Part shown: piece after piece, positions 25,063 to 33,299 of the stretch
Layout of the letters: each line of letters starts with the position of its first letter
Numbering within the stretch: the stretch's first letter is position 1
Assembly: GCF_030816915.1 (NCBI RefSeq)
Contig: NZ_JAUSYN010000002.1
Span: forward strand, 3,795,501-3,859,500
Direction: 5' to 3'
Length of the DNA stretch: 64,000 nucleotides
DNA from: Streptomyces sp. B3I8
GTDB taxonomy: Bacteria > Actinomycetota > Actinomycetes > Streptomycetales > Streptomycetaceae
Translations under genes and position numbers: made by a program
The notes under the pieces: generated by a model
Seen by the model: only the letters and a program-made list of their open reading frames with translations
Database searches by the model: none
Told to the model about the DNA's origin: nothing

Positions 25063-25918
25063 ATGGGGAGTGAGCGGCGGGAGCTGATGCGGGCGCTTGG
25101 CGGGCGTCTTCGGATGCTGCGGGCAGAGGCCGGCCTGACGGGTGCTGCCCTGGCGCAGCGTGCTGGTGTGGGGCAGCCGACCGTGTCCAAGGTCGAGACG
25201 GGGCGCATGGTTCCGAGTCTCGATGTGCTCGACCGGCTTTTGGGTGCCCTCGGCCTTGATGAGTCGACGGCTCGTGAGGTGCGTGACCTCCTGGCCGCTG
25301 TGGCCACTGCTGCGGACTCTGGCCAACCGGCAGACAACGGGGCCCCCGTCGGTGCGGCCGTTGACGAAGAGGTTCGGTCCGCTCGGCTGGTGCGGTCGTT
25401 TCAGTGCGTCATCCTGCCCGCCATGCTCCAGAGCGCGGAGTACGCCCGTCACGTCTTCGAGGGTGTGCCGGGCTCGACGCCTGAGGCGGTCGGGCGTGCT
25501 GTTGCTGGCCGTGACTTTCGAGCGGCAGAGCGTGCTGTATGAGCCGGGGCGGGAATCGGTGTTCGTGCTGACGGAAGCGGTGTTGCGGACGTGGCCGGGG
25601 ACGCCTGCGTTGATGCTCGCCCAACTCGACCGGCTGCTGGCCGTTGAGAGTCTGAGTACAGTCCGGCTCGGGGTTGTGCCCTGGCGTCGGCCGGTGCCGG
25701 TGTTGCCCCGGCATGGGTTCAGGCTGTGCGACCGGCGGGCGGTCGTGGTGGAGGCGTTCGACCGTGAGCGGGTGTCGGTGGACTCCGCTGAGGTGGCCGC
25801 GTACGAGGAGTCGTTCGCTCGGTTCGAGGGGGCGGCGGTCTTCGGTGGCGAGGTGCGAGAGCTGCTGTTGCGGATGATGACGGAGTTCCGGGAGCTGGGA
25901 GACACCGTCACCCCATAG
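25063..25918 (+). pseudogene. XRE family regulator with DUF5753-like domain, frameshifted
   Basis: The first frame (ATG 25063) encodes a helix-turn-helix (LRAEAGLTGAALAQRAGVGQPTVSKVETGRMVPS) and the start of a DUF5753-like domain (VDEEVRSARLVRSFQCVILP, MLQSAEYARHVFEGV), then ends at 25542. The downstream part of the domain (RQSVLYEPGRESVFVLTEAV, VVEAFDRERVSVDSAEVAAY) is in the +1 frame to 25918. Deleting one T from the TTT at 25516-25518 restores a continuous protein of about 284 residues. Intact relatives are usually followed by a DUF397 gene, absent here. It is inactive or a sequencing error. Confidence 0.82.
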
Positions 25919-25981
25919 AGGAATAATTCCTCGGGATGCCTAGTCCGGTGAGCGGGCGTGGGAATACTCTGCCGTCACGCT

Positions 25982-25997
25982 GTCTAGCCCCCTAGAC
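25982..25997. promoter_or_regulatory. Element operator, copy 1
   Basis: GTCTAGCCCCCTAGAC, a perfect palindrome 18 bp ahead of the ATP-binding protein gene. Related sites precede three other AICE units (26538, 28285-28380, 31689). A further palindrome, GAGGAATAATTCCTC (25918-25932), lies just upstream at the end of the XRE pseudogene. Confidence 0.65.
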
Positions 25998-26015
25998 GAA
26001 CTGAGGTGTTCTCCC

Positions 26016-26405
26016 ATGCTCTCCAAGTGGTGCCGTGCCTTCCCTGGTCTCGCCGAGGAGGTGACCCACGCCCGTCACTTCGTGGCCTCCCTGCTCGCCG
26101 AACGGGGCCCCGTCGACGATGCCGTCCTGATCGTGAGTGAGCTGGCGACCAATGCCGTGCGGCACTCGCTGAGCGGTTCGGCCGGCGGCTGGTTCCTCGT
26201 GATCGTCGGCTTCGGTCACGACCTGATCCGCCTTGAGGTGGTCGACCAGGGCGGCCCCTGTGTGCCGCATCTGTGCGACGTCACCAATCAGGAGGAGGGC
26301 GGGCGCGGGCTGCTGCTCATCGCCGCCTGTGCGAAGGACTGGGGAGTCAAGGACTGGCCCGACGGCCGTTCGGTCTGGGCCGAGTTGGCGCGGGAGGGCG
26401 CGTGA
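26016..26405 (+). CDS. ATP-binding protein of the anti-sigma/HATPase type
   Basis: A 129-residue stand-alone GHKL ATPase domain. N-box: VSELATNAVRHS; G1: VVDQGG; G2: GGRGLLLIAAC. This is the RsbW/SpoIIAB-like class very common in Streptomyces, which act as anti-sigma factors or serine kinases. A perfect palindrome operator lies 18 bp upstream of the ATG. Next come an HTH-sensor gene and a PP2C-like phosphatase gene on the same strand, so kinase and phosphatase may form one switch; the partner protein is unknown. Confidence 0.87.
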   Translation: MLSKWCRAFPGLAEEVTHARHFVASLLAERGPVDDAVLIVSELATNAVRHSLSGSAGGWFLVIVGFGHDLIRLEVVDQGGPCVPHLCDVTNQEEGGRGLLLIAACAKDWGVKDWPDGRSVWAELAREGA

Positions 26406-26537
26406 GCGCGCGCCGCCCGGTGATAGTCCGGGGCTGGGCTGTGGGCGGTGGCGGGTGAGTCCTCGGGGTGTGCCCCGGCGGCGGTCCCGGTTCTTCGTGG
26501 TCGACGTTCGTACGGGTCGGCGTCTCCCGCCCATTCC

Positions 26538-26553
26538 GTCTAGGGCCCTAGAC
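26538..26553. promoter_or_regulatory. Element operator, copy 2
   Basis: GTCTAGGGCCCTAGAC, perfect palindrome 27 bp ahead of the HTH-sensor gene, with a TCCTAGGAGG ribosome-site region following. Same half-sites as copy 1. Confidence 0.65.
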
Positions 26554-26580
26554 TCCTGGGTATTCCTAGGAGGTGTGCTC

Positions 26581-27432
26581 ATGTCGGACGAGCTGCAACG
26601 GATCATGGCGATTGATGATCCGTACCTGCTCCTGCGTGAGGTCACGACCCGGCTGGCCGACGCACAGCAGGAGGTGACAGAGCTGGCCCGCCTCCGTCGG
26701 CGTGTGGTGCAGGACCTGCACGCGCAAGGGCTGTCGTACGCGCAGATCGCCGAGAAGGCCGGCCTGAGCCGCGGGCGCATTCACCAGATCCGCCATACCG
26801 GCCCGGCGCCGGAAGGGGCTTTCCTCGGCCGGGGCGCTGTCACCGTTGCCACTCCGCTGCGGCGTGACGACGAACGCGGGCGGACGGTCGTCGCCGTGGA
26901 CGACGTCAGTTCCGGCAAGCGGCTGGAGGACCTGGCGCGCTCGTATGGCCTCGGCGTCACCTCGGAACATGTGCCGGTTACAGGTGAGATCGACCTCAAT
27001 CGTGAGGGCCTGGTCGTCGTCTGCGGCCCGCGCATGTCTCAGGAGATGTGGGACACCTACGCGCAAGATCCGGTGCTGCGCTGGGAGCGCGCGGAAGACG
27101 GGCCCTGGACAGTGGTGGACCGCCGGACCGGCGCCGTGCATCGTTCGGGACAGGACAGTGATCCGGCCCGGCCGTACGACGTCGGATACCTCGGCCGGCT
27201 GTCGCGCCCGGACGGTGGCGGCTCGCTGCTCGCCATCGCCGGCATTCACACGCAAGGCTCCCTCGGTGTCGTGCAGCTGCTCGCCAACGACCTCAACGCG
27301 CTGTGGGGACAGGTGGGGGACCGCCGGTTCTCCACGCTGGTGGGCGTCGAGTACGACCCGGAGACCAGCGAACCGCAGTCCGTCGAACTTCTCTGCCCGC
27401 TCTACCGGCACGACGAAGAGGCGTCCTCGTGA
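26581..27432 (+). CDS. HTH DNA-binding protein with uncharacterised C-terminal sensor domain
   Basis: A 283-residue protein. Residues 15-70 form helices ending in a sigma-70-region-4-like helix-turn-helix (LSYAQIAEKAGLSRGRIHQI). The remainder is an alpha/beta domain: RTVVAVDDVSSGKRLEDLAR, REGLVVVCGPRMSQEMWDTY, WTVVDRRTGAVHRSGQDS, GSLLAIAGIHTQGSLGVVQL. The VVVCGPR strand-loop and the later GIHTQGS loop suggest a nucleotide-related sensor fold, but no name is claimed. The stop overlaps the GTG of the phosphatase gene by 4 bp. It is a candidate regulator of the CTGTCTAG operators, by position only. Confidence 0.65.
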   Translation: MSDELQRIMAIDDPYLLLREVTTRLADAQQEVTELARLRRRVVQDLHAQGLSYAQIAEKAGLSRGRIHQIRHTGPAPEGAFLGRGAVTVATPLRRDDERGRTVVAVDDVSSGKRLEDLARSYGLGVTSEHVPVTGEIDLNREGLVVVCGPRMSQEMWDTYAQDPVLRWERAEDGPWTVVDRRTGAVHRSGQDSDPARPYDVGYLGRLSRPDGGGSLLAIAGIHTQGSLGVVQLLANDLNALWGQVGDRRFSTLVGVEYDPETSEPQSVELLCPLYRHDEEASS

Positions 27433-28250
27433 GGACTGCCCTCGCCACACTGCCCGCCGGCCCCGACAGGGAGAACGAGGACTTCGCCGCCGCCGCTCCC
27501 GGTGTCGCCGTCCTCCTCGACGGGGCCGGCGTCGGCGGGGCGGAGACCGGATGCACGCACGGCGTCGCCTGGTTCTCCTCGACGCTCGGGGCCTTGCTGC
27601 TGCGCAGCATCACCGCGTACCCCGTCCGGCCGCTCGCCGAGTGTCTGGCCGACTCCATCGGCCTCGTCCGGTCCTTGCATGAGGGCACGTGCGATCTGGC
27701 GTACCGGGCCAGTCCCACCAGTACGGTCGTCGCCGCACGTGTCGGCGCGGGAGCTCTGGAGTACCTCGTCCTCGGTGACTCCTCCCTGCTCCTGGCCGAC
27801 CGGGACGGCGGTACGACCGTGGTCACCGACCGGCGCCTGGACGAGGTCGGCAAGCGGCTGCGCGGGCCGGTCGACGAGCTGCCTACCGGCTCGCCCGAGC
27901 ATGCCGCCGCGCTCGCCGAGTACCGCGATGCGCTGACCGGGCTCCGGAATCGGCCGGATGGCTTCTGGATCGCCGGTCCTGATCCAGGGGTGGTAGAACA
28001 CGCAGTGACGGGGACGGTTCCGCTGGGATCGCTGGCGTCCGCGACGTTGCTGAGCGACGGGGCTACGCGGCTTGTCGACCGCTTCGAACTCTCCGACTGG
28101 GAAGAGACGTTGGCGCTCCTCAGCTCCTCCGGGCCGGATGAGCTGATCCGGCGCGTGCGTGAGGCTGAGGCCGGCGACCCTGACGGACGGCGCTGGCCGC
28201 GAGGGAAGGCGCGCGACGACGCGACGGTCCTTCACTGGGTGCTGTCGTAG
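27429..28250 (+). CDS. PP2C-like protein phosphatase
   Basis: A 273-residue protein starting at a GTG that overlaps the upstream stop. PP2C-type landmarks: RENEDFAAAAPGVAVLLDGAGVGG (metal-binding Asp and Gly), SPTSTVVAARVGAGALEYLVLGDSSLLL, SATLLSDGATRLVDRF and, at the end, GKARDDATVLHWVL. PP2C enzymes remove phosphate from Ser/Thr using Mn/Mg. Some motif positions are weak (GAG in place of DGxG order), so activity should not be assumed. Coupled to the HTH-sensor gene and near the HATPase gene. Confidence 0.75.
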   Translation: MRTALATLPAGPDRENEDFAAAAPGVAVLLDGAGVGGAETGCTHGVAWFSSTLGALLLRSITAYPVRPLAECLADSIGLVRSLHEGTCDLAYRASPTSTVVAARVGAGALEYLVLGDSSLLLADRDGGTTVVTDRRLDEVGKRLRGPVDELPTGSPEHAAALAEYRDALTGLRNRPDGFWIAGPDPGVVEHAVTGTVPLGSLASATLLSDGATRLVDRFELSDWEETLALLSSSGPDELIRRVREAEAGDPDGRRWPRGKARDDATVLHWVLS

Positions 28251-28284
28251 CGCGTGCGGGCGCGCGATCTGACACGCGTCCGTA

Positions 28285-28380
28285 TACCCCCCTAGACAGT
28301 TGATGGGTCGTCGGTTACCTTGAATGTCGACCCCCCTAGACAGTTAGGGCGGGCCCCTCCTTGCGCTGTCTAGGGGGGTA
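28285..28380. promoter_or_regulatory. Element operator cluster, three sites
   Basis: Three copies of TACCCCCCTAGACAGT type: 28285-28300 and 28329-28344 in one direction (the second begins GACC), and 28366-28380 inverted (CTGTCTAGGGGGGTA). They fill the 160-bp spacer before the SCO3933-like gene and transfer operon. Clustering of three sites suggests tight repression of transfer. Confidence 0.7.
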
Positions 28381-28412
28381 CGCAGATTCGCCGACTCAGT
28401 GAGGTACAGACA

Positions 28413-28760
28413 ATGCGTGTGATCCCCGTGGACACCTCGGCCGCGACGCTCCTCGTGACGAAGCTGCCTGAGGTGAAGGTGCGGGACCGGCAGACCGGTG
28501 AGGTTGCCGTGGACCCGGTGACCAATCAGCGGCTGATGGTGCTGGAGCTGGTGTTCATCGCGGCCGGCGGTTCGGACATGATCAAGGTGACCGTTCCTGA
28601 GCCGGGCATCGGTGAGGGCCTGGTGATGGGTGCGCCGGTCGTCCTGTCGGGTCTGGTGGCCCGGCCGTGGGAGAGCGAGTTCGGCGGGCGGGCCCGGCAC
28701 GGCATCGCCTACCGGGCGGACGCGGTCATGGTCAACGCCCCGGCGTCGGTGCAGGGTTGA
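28413..28760 (+). CDS. SCO3933-family regulatory protein
   Basis: A 115-residue protein (MRVIPVDTSAATLLVTKLPE, GEVAVDPVTNQRLMVLELVF, YRADAVMVNAP). Proteins of this type lie just ahead of the transfer ATPase gene in many AICEs and are named after SCO3933 of SLP1; their role is not established. Beta-rich, no transmembrane segment. A GTGAGG-like ribosome site precedes the ATG. First gene after the triple operator and 5 bp ahead of the FtsK-like gene, so it heads the transfer operon. Confidence 0.82.
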   Translation: MRVIPVDTSAATLLVTKLPEVKVRDRQTGEVAVDPVTNQRLMVLELVFIAAGGSDMIKVTVPEPGIGEGLVMGAPVVLSGLVARPWESEFGGRARHGIAYRADAVMVNAPASVQG

Positions 28761-28765
28761 TCGCC

Positions 28766-30133
28766 ATGGCCGACACCGTCCGGGTTCTGCTCCCGGTGCT
28801 GCTGGTCCTGGCCGTGCTGCTGGTGGTGCGCCGTCGTATGCCGGTGGTGTTCTGGTGGCTGGTCGGGTATCCGGCCGTCGCGCTGCGGGTCCTCGTCTCC
28901 TACCGGGCGACGATGGACGCCTGCGGCCTGACGGTCCCGGCCTCGGCCGTCCGCCGGGCCACCGCCCGGATGATCGGGCGGCAGGCGGCACCCGTACCGC
29001 CTCGCCACTCCTTCCCCCGGCCGACCGGATCCGGGCTCGTGATGCGGCTGCGGATGGCGGCCGGGCAGGCTCCCGAGGACTTCGCCGCCTCGGCCGACCG
29101 GCTGCGGCACGCCTGGGGCGCCCACGCCGTGCACGTCCGTCCCACGAAACCGGGACGGCTGGAACTGCGGCTCGTCGGCTGGGACGTGCTCGCCGAGGTG
29201 CGGCCCGCCCGGCACCGGCTGGGGGACGGCACGCTGTGCCTGCCGCTGGCGCTGCGGGAGGACGGCGTATGGCACGTGCGGGACTTCCGCACCGTGCCGC
29301 ACGAACTGATCCTCGGCGCCACGCAGTCCGGCAAGTCCGTCTACCTGCGCAACCTGCTGTGCGGCCTGGCCCGTCAATCGGTCGTCCTGGTCGGCATCGA
29401 CTGCAAATGGGGCGTCGAACTGGCGCCGTTCGCGCCCCGGTTGTCCGCGCTCGCCGACACCCCGGACCGGGCGAACGAACTCCTCGACGTGCTGCTGGAG
29501 GAGATGGAGGCACGGTTCCGGCTCATCGGCCTGCGGAGCGGGGCCGGTCCGGACGCCGTGCTCACCTCGGACGTGTGGGGGCTGCCGGAAGCGGCGCGGC
29601 CGGTGCCGGTCGTGGTCGTCGTCGACGAGGTCGCCGAACTCTTCCTGGCCGCGAGCAAGGACGACGAGAAGCGGCGGGACGCGATGGTCACCAAGCTCAT
29701 CCGCCTCGCCCAGCTCGGCCGCGCGGCCGGCATCTTCCTGGAGGTGTGCGGACAGCGCTTCGGCGCCGAACTGGGCAAGGGCGCCACAATGCTGCGCGCT
29801 CAGCTCTCGGGCCGCATCTGCCACCGCGTCAACGACGAAGCGTCGGCGAACATGGCGCTGGCCGACATCTCCCCTGAGGCCGCGCTGGCCGCGACCGCCA
29901 TCCCGGCCGAGCGTCCCGGCGTCGCCGTCGTCGGGGACTCCTCCGGCGGCTGGTCCCGTGTCCGCTCACCGCACCTCACCCTCGACGACGCGGCGGCCGT
30001 CTGCCGGGACACCGCCGCCCTGGTGCCGGATCTGCCCCGGCTCGACGCCTTCCGGCCCGCCGTCGCCGTCGAAGCGGCTGGGCCGTCCTCCTCGACCGCT
30101 GCCGTGCCCACCGCTCGCCCGGTGACCGAGTAG
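28766..30133 (+). CDS. tra: FtsK/SpoIIIE-like conjugal transfer ATPase (TraSA/TraB type)
   Basis: A 455-residue DNA translocase. An N-terminal membrane helix (LLPVLLVLAVLLVV) and a second hydrophobic segment precede the motor domain, with Walker A GATQSGKS, Walker B VPVVVVVDEVAEL and a sensor-like ICHRVNDEASANMAL. Such proteins move double-stranded plasmid or AICE DNA between mycelial cells. ATG at 28766 starts 5 bp after the SCO3933-like stop. The C-terminal 40 residues are Ala/Pro/Thr-rich and variable. Central transfer gene of the element. Confidence 0.93.
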   Translation: MADTVRVLLPVLLVLAVLLVVRRRMPVVFWWLVGYPAVALRVLVSYRATMDACGLTVPASAVRRATARMIGRQAAPVPPRHSFPRPTGSGLVMRLRMAAGQAPEDFAASADRLRHAWGAHAVHVRPTKPGRLELRLVGWDVLAEVRPARHRLGDGTLCLPLALREDGVWHVRDFRTVPHELILGATQSGKSVYLRNLLCGLARQSVVLVGIDCKWGVELAPFAPRLSALADTPDRANELLDVLLEEMEARFRLIGLRSGAGPDAVLTSDVWGLPEAARPVPVVVVVDEVAELFLAASKDDEKRRDAMVTKLIRLAQLGRAAGIFLEVCGQRFGAELGKGATMLRAQLSGRICHRVNDEASANMALADISPEAALAATAIPAERPGVAVVGDSSGGWSRVRSPHLTLDDAAAVCRDTAALVPDLPRLDAFRPAVAVEAAGPSSSTAAVPTARPVTE

Positions 30134-30221
30134 CCGCACCCCTCTTCTCCACGGTCGGCGTGACCGCCTCGCGCCATGTCCCTACCCCTCCCATGCCTGA
30201 AACAGGAAGGAACCGGAGCCG

Positions 30222-30953
30222 ATGCGTGCCCACCTGGTCCGCGTGGATGCCGTGATCGTTCAGGCCGTCATCGCCGGCGCCCTGTCCTTCTCCCACCTGC
30301 ACGACCTCGCCTCGGCGGCCGGACAGGGCGGGTGGAAGGCGTGGGCCTACCCGGTCAGCGTCGACCTGCTGCTGGTCGCCGCCTGGCGCCGGATGCGGCA
30401 AGCACAGCGGGCGGGGCAGGCGGCCGGGGGACCGCGCCTGTGGTTCCTAGTGGCCCTGGCCGCATCGCTCGGCGCCAACGTCGCCACCGCCGGACTCCTC
30501 GACCTCGACCACGTCCCCGCCTCGCTCCGCGTCGTCGTCGCGGGCTGGCCCGCCGTCGCCTTCTTCGGCGGCACGCTCCTCGCCCACACCCCGCACGCCA
30601 GCACGGAAGCGCTGGCCGTCCCTGACTCCTCGGCCCCGTCGACCGACGCGTACGAGGAACGGCCTCCCGCCCCGGCCGCCGTCGACACGACCGACCGGGA
30701 CGCGCTCCCGGCACCGTCCACCGACCCCGACCCCGACCCCGCTCCCGAGACAGCCACCGAACCGGCCGCAACCTCGACCCCAGTCCCGGCGCCCGCTCCC
30801 GCCGTCACCCTTCCGCCCGCCCTCGTCGACCGCGTTCGGGCCCTGGCCGACGAACACCACTCCGCCACCGGTCGCCCCGCCGACCCCGACGCCGTACGCG
30901 CCCGGCTGGGCCTGCCCCCGTCCATGACGGCCTCCGTCGCCGCCCACCTCTGA
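30222..30953 (+). CDS. DUF2637 membrane protein (plasmid spread type)
   Basis: A 243-residue protein. Four hydrophobic segments in the first 130 residues (VIVQAVIAGALSF, WAYPVSVDLLLVAAW, LWFLVALAASLGANVATAGL, AGWPAVAFFGGTLLA) form the DUF2637 domain typical of AICE and plasmid Spd proteins that act in spread within the mycelium. The middle is a Pro/Asp/Thr linker (PDPDPAPETATEPAATS). The last 50 residues (DRVRALADEHHSATGRPADP, DAVRARLGLPPSM) look like a small helix-turn-helix. Sits after the transfer ATPase. Confidence 0.87.
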   Translation: MRAHLVRVDAVIVQAVIAGALSFSHLHDLASAAGQGGWKAWAYPVSVDLLLVAAWRRMRQAQRAGQAAGGPRLWFLVALAASLGANVATAGLLDLDHVPASLRVVVAGWPAVAFFGGTLLAHTPHASTEALAVPDSSAPSTDAYEERPPAPAAVDTTDRDALPAPSTDPDPDPAPETATEPAATSTPVPAPAPAVTLPPALVDRVRALADEHHSATGRPADPDAVRARLGLPPSMTASVAAHL

Positions 30954-30966
30954 GAGGAGCACTGCC

Positions 30967-31146
30967 ATGCACCGCCGCTTCCGCAACGTCCGCCGTATCG
31001 GCCCCGTGAACGTCGCCACCTACCTCGACCGCGGCAAGCACCGCCACCTCGCCGCCTGCACCGCGCCCCGCTGCGACTTCTCCGCCGAGTACGACAGCCG
31101 CGCCGCCGCCGAACTCGCCGCCCGTACCCACCGCTGCTCCGCCTGA
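30967..31146 (+). CDS. Mobile element transfer protein (small, Cys/His)
   Basis: A 59-residue basic protein: MHRRFRNVRRIGPVNVATYL, RHLAACTAPRCDFSAEYDSR, AAAELAARTHRC. The Cys-x4-Cys and terminal His-x-Cys could bind zinc. It matches the small mobile element transfer proteins found between DUF2637 and Spd genes in AICEs. A GAGAGGAGCACTGCC ribosome region precedes the ATG, 13 bp after the previous stop. Confidence 0.82.
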   Translation: MHRRFRNVRRIGPVNVATYLDRGKHRHLAACTAPRCDFSAEYDSRAAAELAARTHRCSA

Positions 31147-31161
31147 CAGGAGACCCACCGC

Positions 31162-31317
31162 ATGAACGTCCCGCTCTGGCTCGCCCTGCTCTGCATCGGA
31201 GTCCTCGGCGTCAAGCTCATCCGCCCGCCCTGGTGGCTCATCGCCGCCCTCCTCCTCGGCGGCTACCTCCTCGCCGACAGCCTGCTCGCCCCCGTCATCG
31301 ACAACTTCGTCAAGTAA
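31162..31317 (+). CDS. Small Spd-type membrane protein
   Basis: A 51-residue hydrophobic protein with two transmembrane helices (LWLALLCIGVLGVKLI and WWLIAALLLGGYLLADSLLA). An AGGAGACCCACCGC ribosome region leads to the ATG. Such two-helix proteins accompany transfer genes in Streptomyces plasmids and AICEs and act in spread; specific function is unknown. Confidence 0.78.
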   Translation: MNVPLWLALLCIGVLGVKLIRPPWWLIAALLLGGYLLADSLLAPVIDNFVK

Positions 31318-31341
31318 CCCGCCCAGGAAGGAGATCCGCCC

Positions 31342-31653
31342 ATGTTCCGGCCCAAGATCCCGACCATGCCCCAGCCCACCGGCCTGGTCACCCCGCCCGC
31401 CGTCGTCGTCGAACCGACCACCATCACCCCGGCCGCCTCGCCGGTCGCACCGCCGGCGCCTATCGCCCCGGTTTCGTCCCGCCCGGCTGTGCAGCGCACC
31501 CCCGGCAGCGCCCTCGCCCTCGTCGGCGGCGGCACCGCCGTGGTCCTGGTCGTCGGCGCCGTCCTGGTCTCCATGCTCCTGGCCGTCGCCATCACCGCCG
31601 CTTCCGTCGCCGTCTGCGCCGTCGTCGTCCGCTCCCTGCTCACCCGCCGCTGA
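31342..31653 (+). CDS. SpdD-like membrane protein
   Basis: A 103-residue protein: a proline-rich N-terminus (PQPTGLVTPPAVVVEPTTIT) then two closely spaced hydrophobic segments (GGGTAVVLVVGAVLVSML, LAVAITAASVAVCAVVV) and a basic end (RSLLTRR). The layout matches SpdD proteins of AICEs. GGAAGGAG ribosome site. Last gene before the operator of the replication gene. Confidence 0.8.
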   Translation: MFRPKIPTMPQPTGLVTPPAVVVEPTTITPAASPVAPPAPIAPVSSRPAVQRTPGSALALVGGGTAVVLVVGAVLVSMLLAVAITAASVAVCAVVVRSLLTRR

Positions 31654-31688
31654 CTCCTCGGCTCCGCCCGGCCTCGCCTACCCATACT

Positions 31689-31704
31689 GTCTAGCCCCCT
31701 CGAC
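31689..31704. promoter_or_regulatory. Element operator before repSA, imperfect copy
   Basis: GTCTAGCCCCCTCGAC, the same arms as copy 1 with one change, 74 bp ahead of the replication initiator gene. It overlaps CTCGAC-AA-GTCGAG, a small hairpin. Confidence 0.55.
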
Positions 31705-31777
31705 AAGTCGAGCAGAGAGGCAGGCAGGCCGGGCGGACGCCGCGAACACCCGCCGCCCCGCAAGGAGGAACCCGCAC

Positions 31778-33124
31778 ATGCACGCCCCGGCTCCCCTCGG
31801 AGCCATCCGCAACCTAACGGCCCTTGCCCGGCACGGTGACCTCAGCTCCTACGCCCGGCAGATCCAGCGCCTGGGCGGCTGCGAGCGGCCCGTACGGATG
31901 GAGGGCCACCGCCTCGACGTCCATGCCGCAACCGGCGAGATCGTCCGGGAAGTCGTCGACCGCGACCTTCCCGCCGGACAGCTCCTCATCCGCTGCAACA
32001 ACCGCCGCGCCACCCGGTGCGCCGCCTGCGCCGAGATCTACCGCAAAGACACCTTCCACCTCGTCACCGCCGGACTGAGCGGCGGCAAGGGCATCGGCCC
32101 CACCGTCGCCCAACACCCCCGCGTCTTCGCCACCTTCACCGCCCCCTCCTTCGGCCCCGTCCACAACCGTCCCGCCGGCGGCCGCTGCCGCTGCGGACGC
32201 ACCCACCCCGAAGACGACCCCACACTCGGCACCCCACTCGACCCGGACCGCTACGACTACCGCGCGGCCGTCCTGTGGAACGCACACGCCGGTGCCCTCT
32301 GGGCCCGGTTCACCACCTACCTGCGCCAACAGCTCGCCTCCCGCGCGGGCCTCACCCGCTCCGCGCTGCGCGACTGCCTCAAGGTCTCCTATGCCAAGGT
32401 CGCCGAGTATCAGCGGCGAGGCGCCGTCCACTTCCACGCCGTGATCCGCCTCGACGGCCCCGACGGCGCCGAGGACACCCCACCCACCTGGGCCACGACC
32501 GAACTCCTCACCGACGCCATCCGCACGGCGGCCCGCCTCGCCGAGACACCCGGGCCCGTCCTGGACGGCCACGCGTACGCCTTCCGCTTCGGTACACAGC
32601 TCGACGTCCGCCCGATCCGCTCCGCCGACTTCGCCGGAACCTCGGAGCTCTCCAGCCGGGCCGTTGCCGCCTACATCGCCAAGTACGCCACCAAGGGCGC
32701 CGAAACCGCCGGCACCCTCGACCGCCCCGTCCGCAACCCGATCACGGACCTGATCGGCTCAGGCGTCACCGACCACGCCCGGCAGATGATCCTCACCTGC
32801 TGGCACCTCGGCGCACTCCCCGAACTCGAAGACCTCCGCCTGCGCAAGTGGGCCCACATGCTCGGCTTCCGCGGCCACTTCTCCACAAAGTCGCGTGCCT
32901 ACTCCGTCACCCTTGGCGCCCTCCGCCAGGAACGCGCCGACCACAACGAAGCCCTCACCCGCGAACGCGCCGCCGAAGCGGGCCACCCGCTCCCCGACCC
33001 GGACACCGTGCTCGTCCTCTCGCACTGGCGCTTCGCCGGGACTGGCCTCACGGACGCGGAAGCCCTCTTCGCGTCCTCACGCTCCGCTTCCCACGACGTA
33101 GAAGGAGACCCCGACCGTGCGTGA
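31778..33124 (+). CDS. repSA: RepSA-type replication initiator
   Basis: A 448-residue protein of the AICE replication initiator class, which nicks the element for rolling-circle replication after excision. Seen: cysteine pairs RCAACAEIYRKD and RCRCGRTHPE near the N-terminus, the metal-binding HxH-type motif RGAVHFHAVIRLDG, and the later VAAYIAKYATKGAE, whose tyrosine and lysine fit the nicking site. Full length. GGAGG at the start; an element operator lies 74 bp upstream. Its 3' end overlaps the xis gene by 8 bp, so rep, xis and int form one operon, as in pSAM2. Confidence 0.93.
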   Translation: MHAPAPLGAIRNLTALARHGDLSSYARQIQRLGGCERPVRMEGHRLDVHAATGEIVREVVDRDLPAGQLLIRCNNRRATRCAACAEIYRKDTFHLVTAGLSGGKGIGPTVAQHPRVFATFTAPSFGPVHNRPAGGRCRCGRTHPEDDPTLGTPLDPDRYDYRAAVLWNAHAGALWARFTTYLRQQLASRAGLTRSALRDCLKVSYAKVAEYQRRGAVHFHAVIRLDGPDGAEDTPPTWATTELLTDAIRTAARLAETPGPVLDGHAYAFRFGTQLDVRPIRSADFAGTSELSSRAVAAYIAKYATKGAETAGTLDRPVRNPITDLIGSGVTDHARQMILTCWHLGALPELEDLRLRKWAHMLGFRGHFSTKSRAYSVTLGALRQERADHNEALTRERAAEAGHPLPDPDTVLVLSHWRFAGTGLTDAEALFASSRSASHDVEGDPDRA

Positions 33125-33299
33125 TGACGAACTGCTCACCGTCGCCGAGGTAATGGCCCGTCTCCGTCTCGGCCGGTCCACGGTGTACGACCTGATCCGG
33201 TCCCGTCGCCTGCCCTCGGTCACCATCGGCCGGTGCCGGCGCATCCCCGCCTCCGCCCTGGGCGACTTCATCGCGGGACAGATGGAGCGTGCGGCCTGA
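33117..33299 (+). CDS. xis: Excisionase (HTH_17/MerR-like)
   Basis: A 60-residue DNA-binding protein consisting of one winged helix-turn-helix: LLTVAEVMARLRLGRSTVYD, LIRSRRLPSVTIGRCRRIPA, SALGDFI. This is the standard AICE Xis that steers the integrase toward excision. It overlaps repSA by 8 bp and its TGA shares a base with the integrase ATG. Confidence 0.92.
   Translation: MRDDELLTVAEVMARLRLGRSTVYDLIRSRRLPSVTIGRCRRIPASALGDFIAGQMERAA

Noticed and set aside
25142..25918. Separate gene in the second frame of the XRE region
   Set aside because: Its first 130 codons are out-of-frame sequence of the regulator; only the end is real, explained by a frameshift.
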